DNA of 40,509 nucleotides from positions 1-40,509 of the forward strand of contig NZ_LGHK01000121.1 in assembly GCF_001908235.1 (NCBI RefSeq), in the 5' to 3' direction. A model generated the notes under the pieces. It saw only the letters and a list, made by a program, of their open reading frames with translations, did not search any database and had not been told where the DNA came from. Shown here in pieces: positions 40,262 through 40,509 of the stretch. The stretch comes from Bradyrhizobium sp. NAS96.2 (lineage in GTDB: Bacteria; Pseudomonadota; Alphaproteobacteria; Rhizobiales; Xanthobacteraceae). How positions within the stretch are numbered: the first letter of the stretch is position 1; each line of letters starts with the position of its first letter. Made by a program: the position numbers and the translations under genes.

Positions 40262-40509
40262 TCAGGCGCCCTTCAGGTGCTTGTTGCATTCGCTGTAATA
40301 GCCGCCGCCCTTCTGGATCCACTTCATGCCGGCATTGCCGCCGGTGGTCTTGTTGGCGTTGTACTGGTCGAGGCAGCTGTGCATGCGCTGCTTGCCTTCG
40401 GTCTCCTTGGCGTATTTGGGATCGACCGCGTTCGGAAACACGGCGGGTCCAGCCGGCATTGCCGGTGCCGCGGCCGGAGCGGCTTCGCGCTTGGCTTCCT
40501 TCGGCGCGG
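40262..40509 (-). CDS. Small Cys-containing protein, 3' part (start outside window)
   Basis: The last 81 codons are visible. An Ala/Pro/Lys-rich stretch (KEAKREAAPAAAPAMPAGPA) leads into a conserved-looking C-terminal part (RMHSCLDQYNANKT, MKWIQKGGGYYSECNKHL) with two Cys that could form a disulfide. The composition suggests a secreted protein whose signal peptide lies beyond the edge. It vaguely recalls PsiF-type Cys proteins, but I do not assign a function. Confidence 0.7.
   Translation of the reverse strand, partial: APKEAKREAAPAAAPAMPAGPAVFPNAVDPKYAKETEGKQRMHSCLDQYNANKTTGGNAGMKWIQKGGGYYSECNKHLKGA

Overview
The window is a GC-rich, tightly packed alphaproteobacterial chromosome segment. 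Gene content and order (zapA operon, 6S RNA locus, fau; then tkt-gap-pgk-fba-fda) and the dispersed inverted-repeat families (for example the ones containing GTCATTGCGAG, CATCCTGAGG, CTCCCGCTTGCGGG and TAGCCCGGATG) point to Bradyrhizobium or a very close relative. This is recognised from memory; no search was run. No phage, IS element, CRISPR array, rRNA or tRNA was found.

Layout. 1-3.1 kb: two tandem soluble chemotaxis receptors (+), the first cut by the window edge. 3.4-6.0 kb: a minus-strand block of DUF4164, zapA, a probable 6S RNA, 5-formyl-THF cyclo-ligase and a YmdB-type phosphoesterase. 6.3-14.9 kb: a plus-strand central-carbon cluster (transketolase, GAPDH, PGK, class II aldolase, class I aldolase, a ThiE-fold protein, a Sel1-repeat protein). 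15.1-17.1 kb: an inositol-monophosphatase-type gene converging on an orphan AAA ATPase. 17.2-21.6 kb: an RND efflux pump and its lipoprotein adaptor (-). 22.1-24.2 kb: a MotA/TolQ-like plus MotB/OmpA-like stator pair (+). 24.4-28.6 kb: aldo/keto reductase with divergent LysR, a PilZ protein and an acyl-CoA synthetase. 28.9-31.2 kb: an HtrA-like protein that has lost all three catalytic residues, next to an alpha/beta hydrolase. 31.3-33.7 kb: an SDR gene with a large in-frame internal deletion, an intact SDR, a divergent LysR and a small membrane protein. 33.7-35.4 kb: azlCD with a divergent CGNR zinc-finger protein and an 18-bp perfect palindrome at the azlC start. 35.6-38.4 kb: DsbA-like, TauE/SafE, LrgB and LrgA (-). 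38.5-40.2 kb: two overlapping hotdog thioesterases with a divergent TetR and two matching operator-like palindromes. 40.26 kb to the edge: the 3' part of a small secreted-type protein.

How it fits together. The carbon cluster covers the lower glycolytic/gluconeogenic trunk, with transketolase linking to pentose phosphates. The accessory half is a series of regulator-plus-target pairs (LysR/AKR, LysR/SDR, CGNR/azlCD, TetR/thioesterases), several with visible candidate operators. The best candidates for something little described are the catalytically dead HtrA-like protein beside an esterase, the CGNR-azlCD switch, the PilZ-containing soluble receptor, and the ThiE-fold protein without ThiE motifs.
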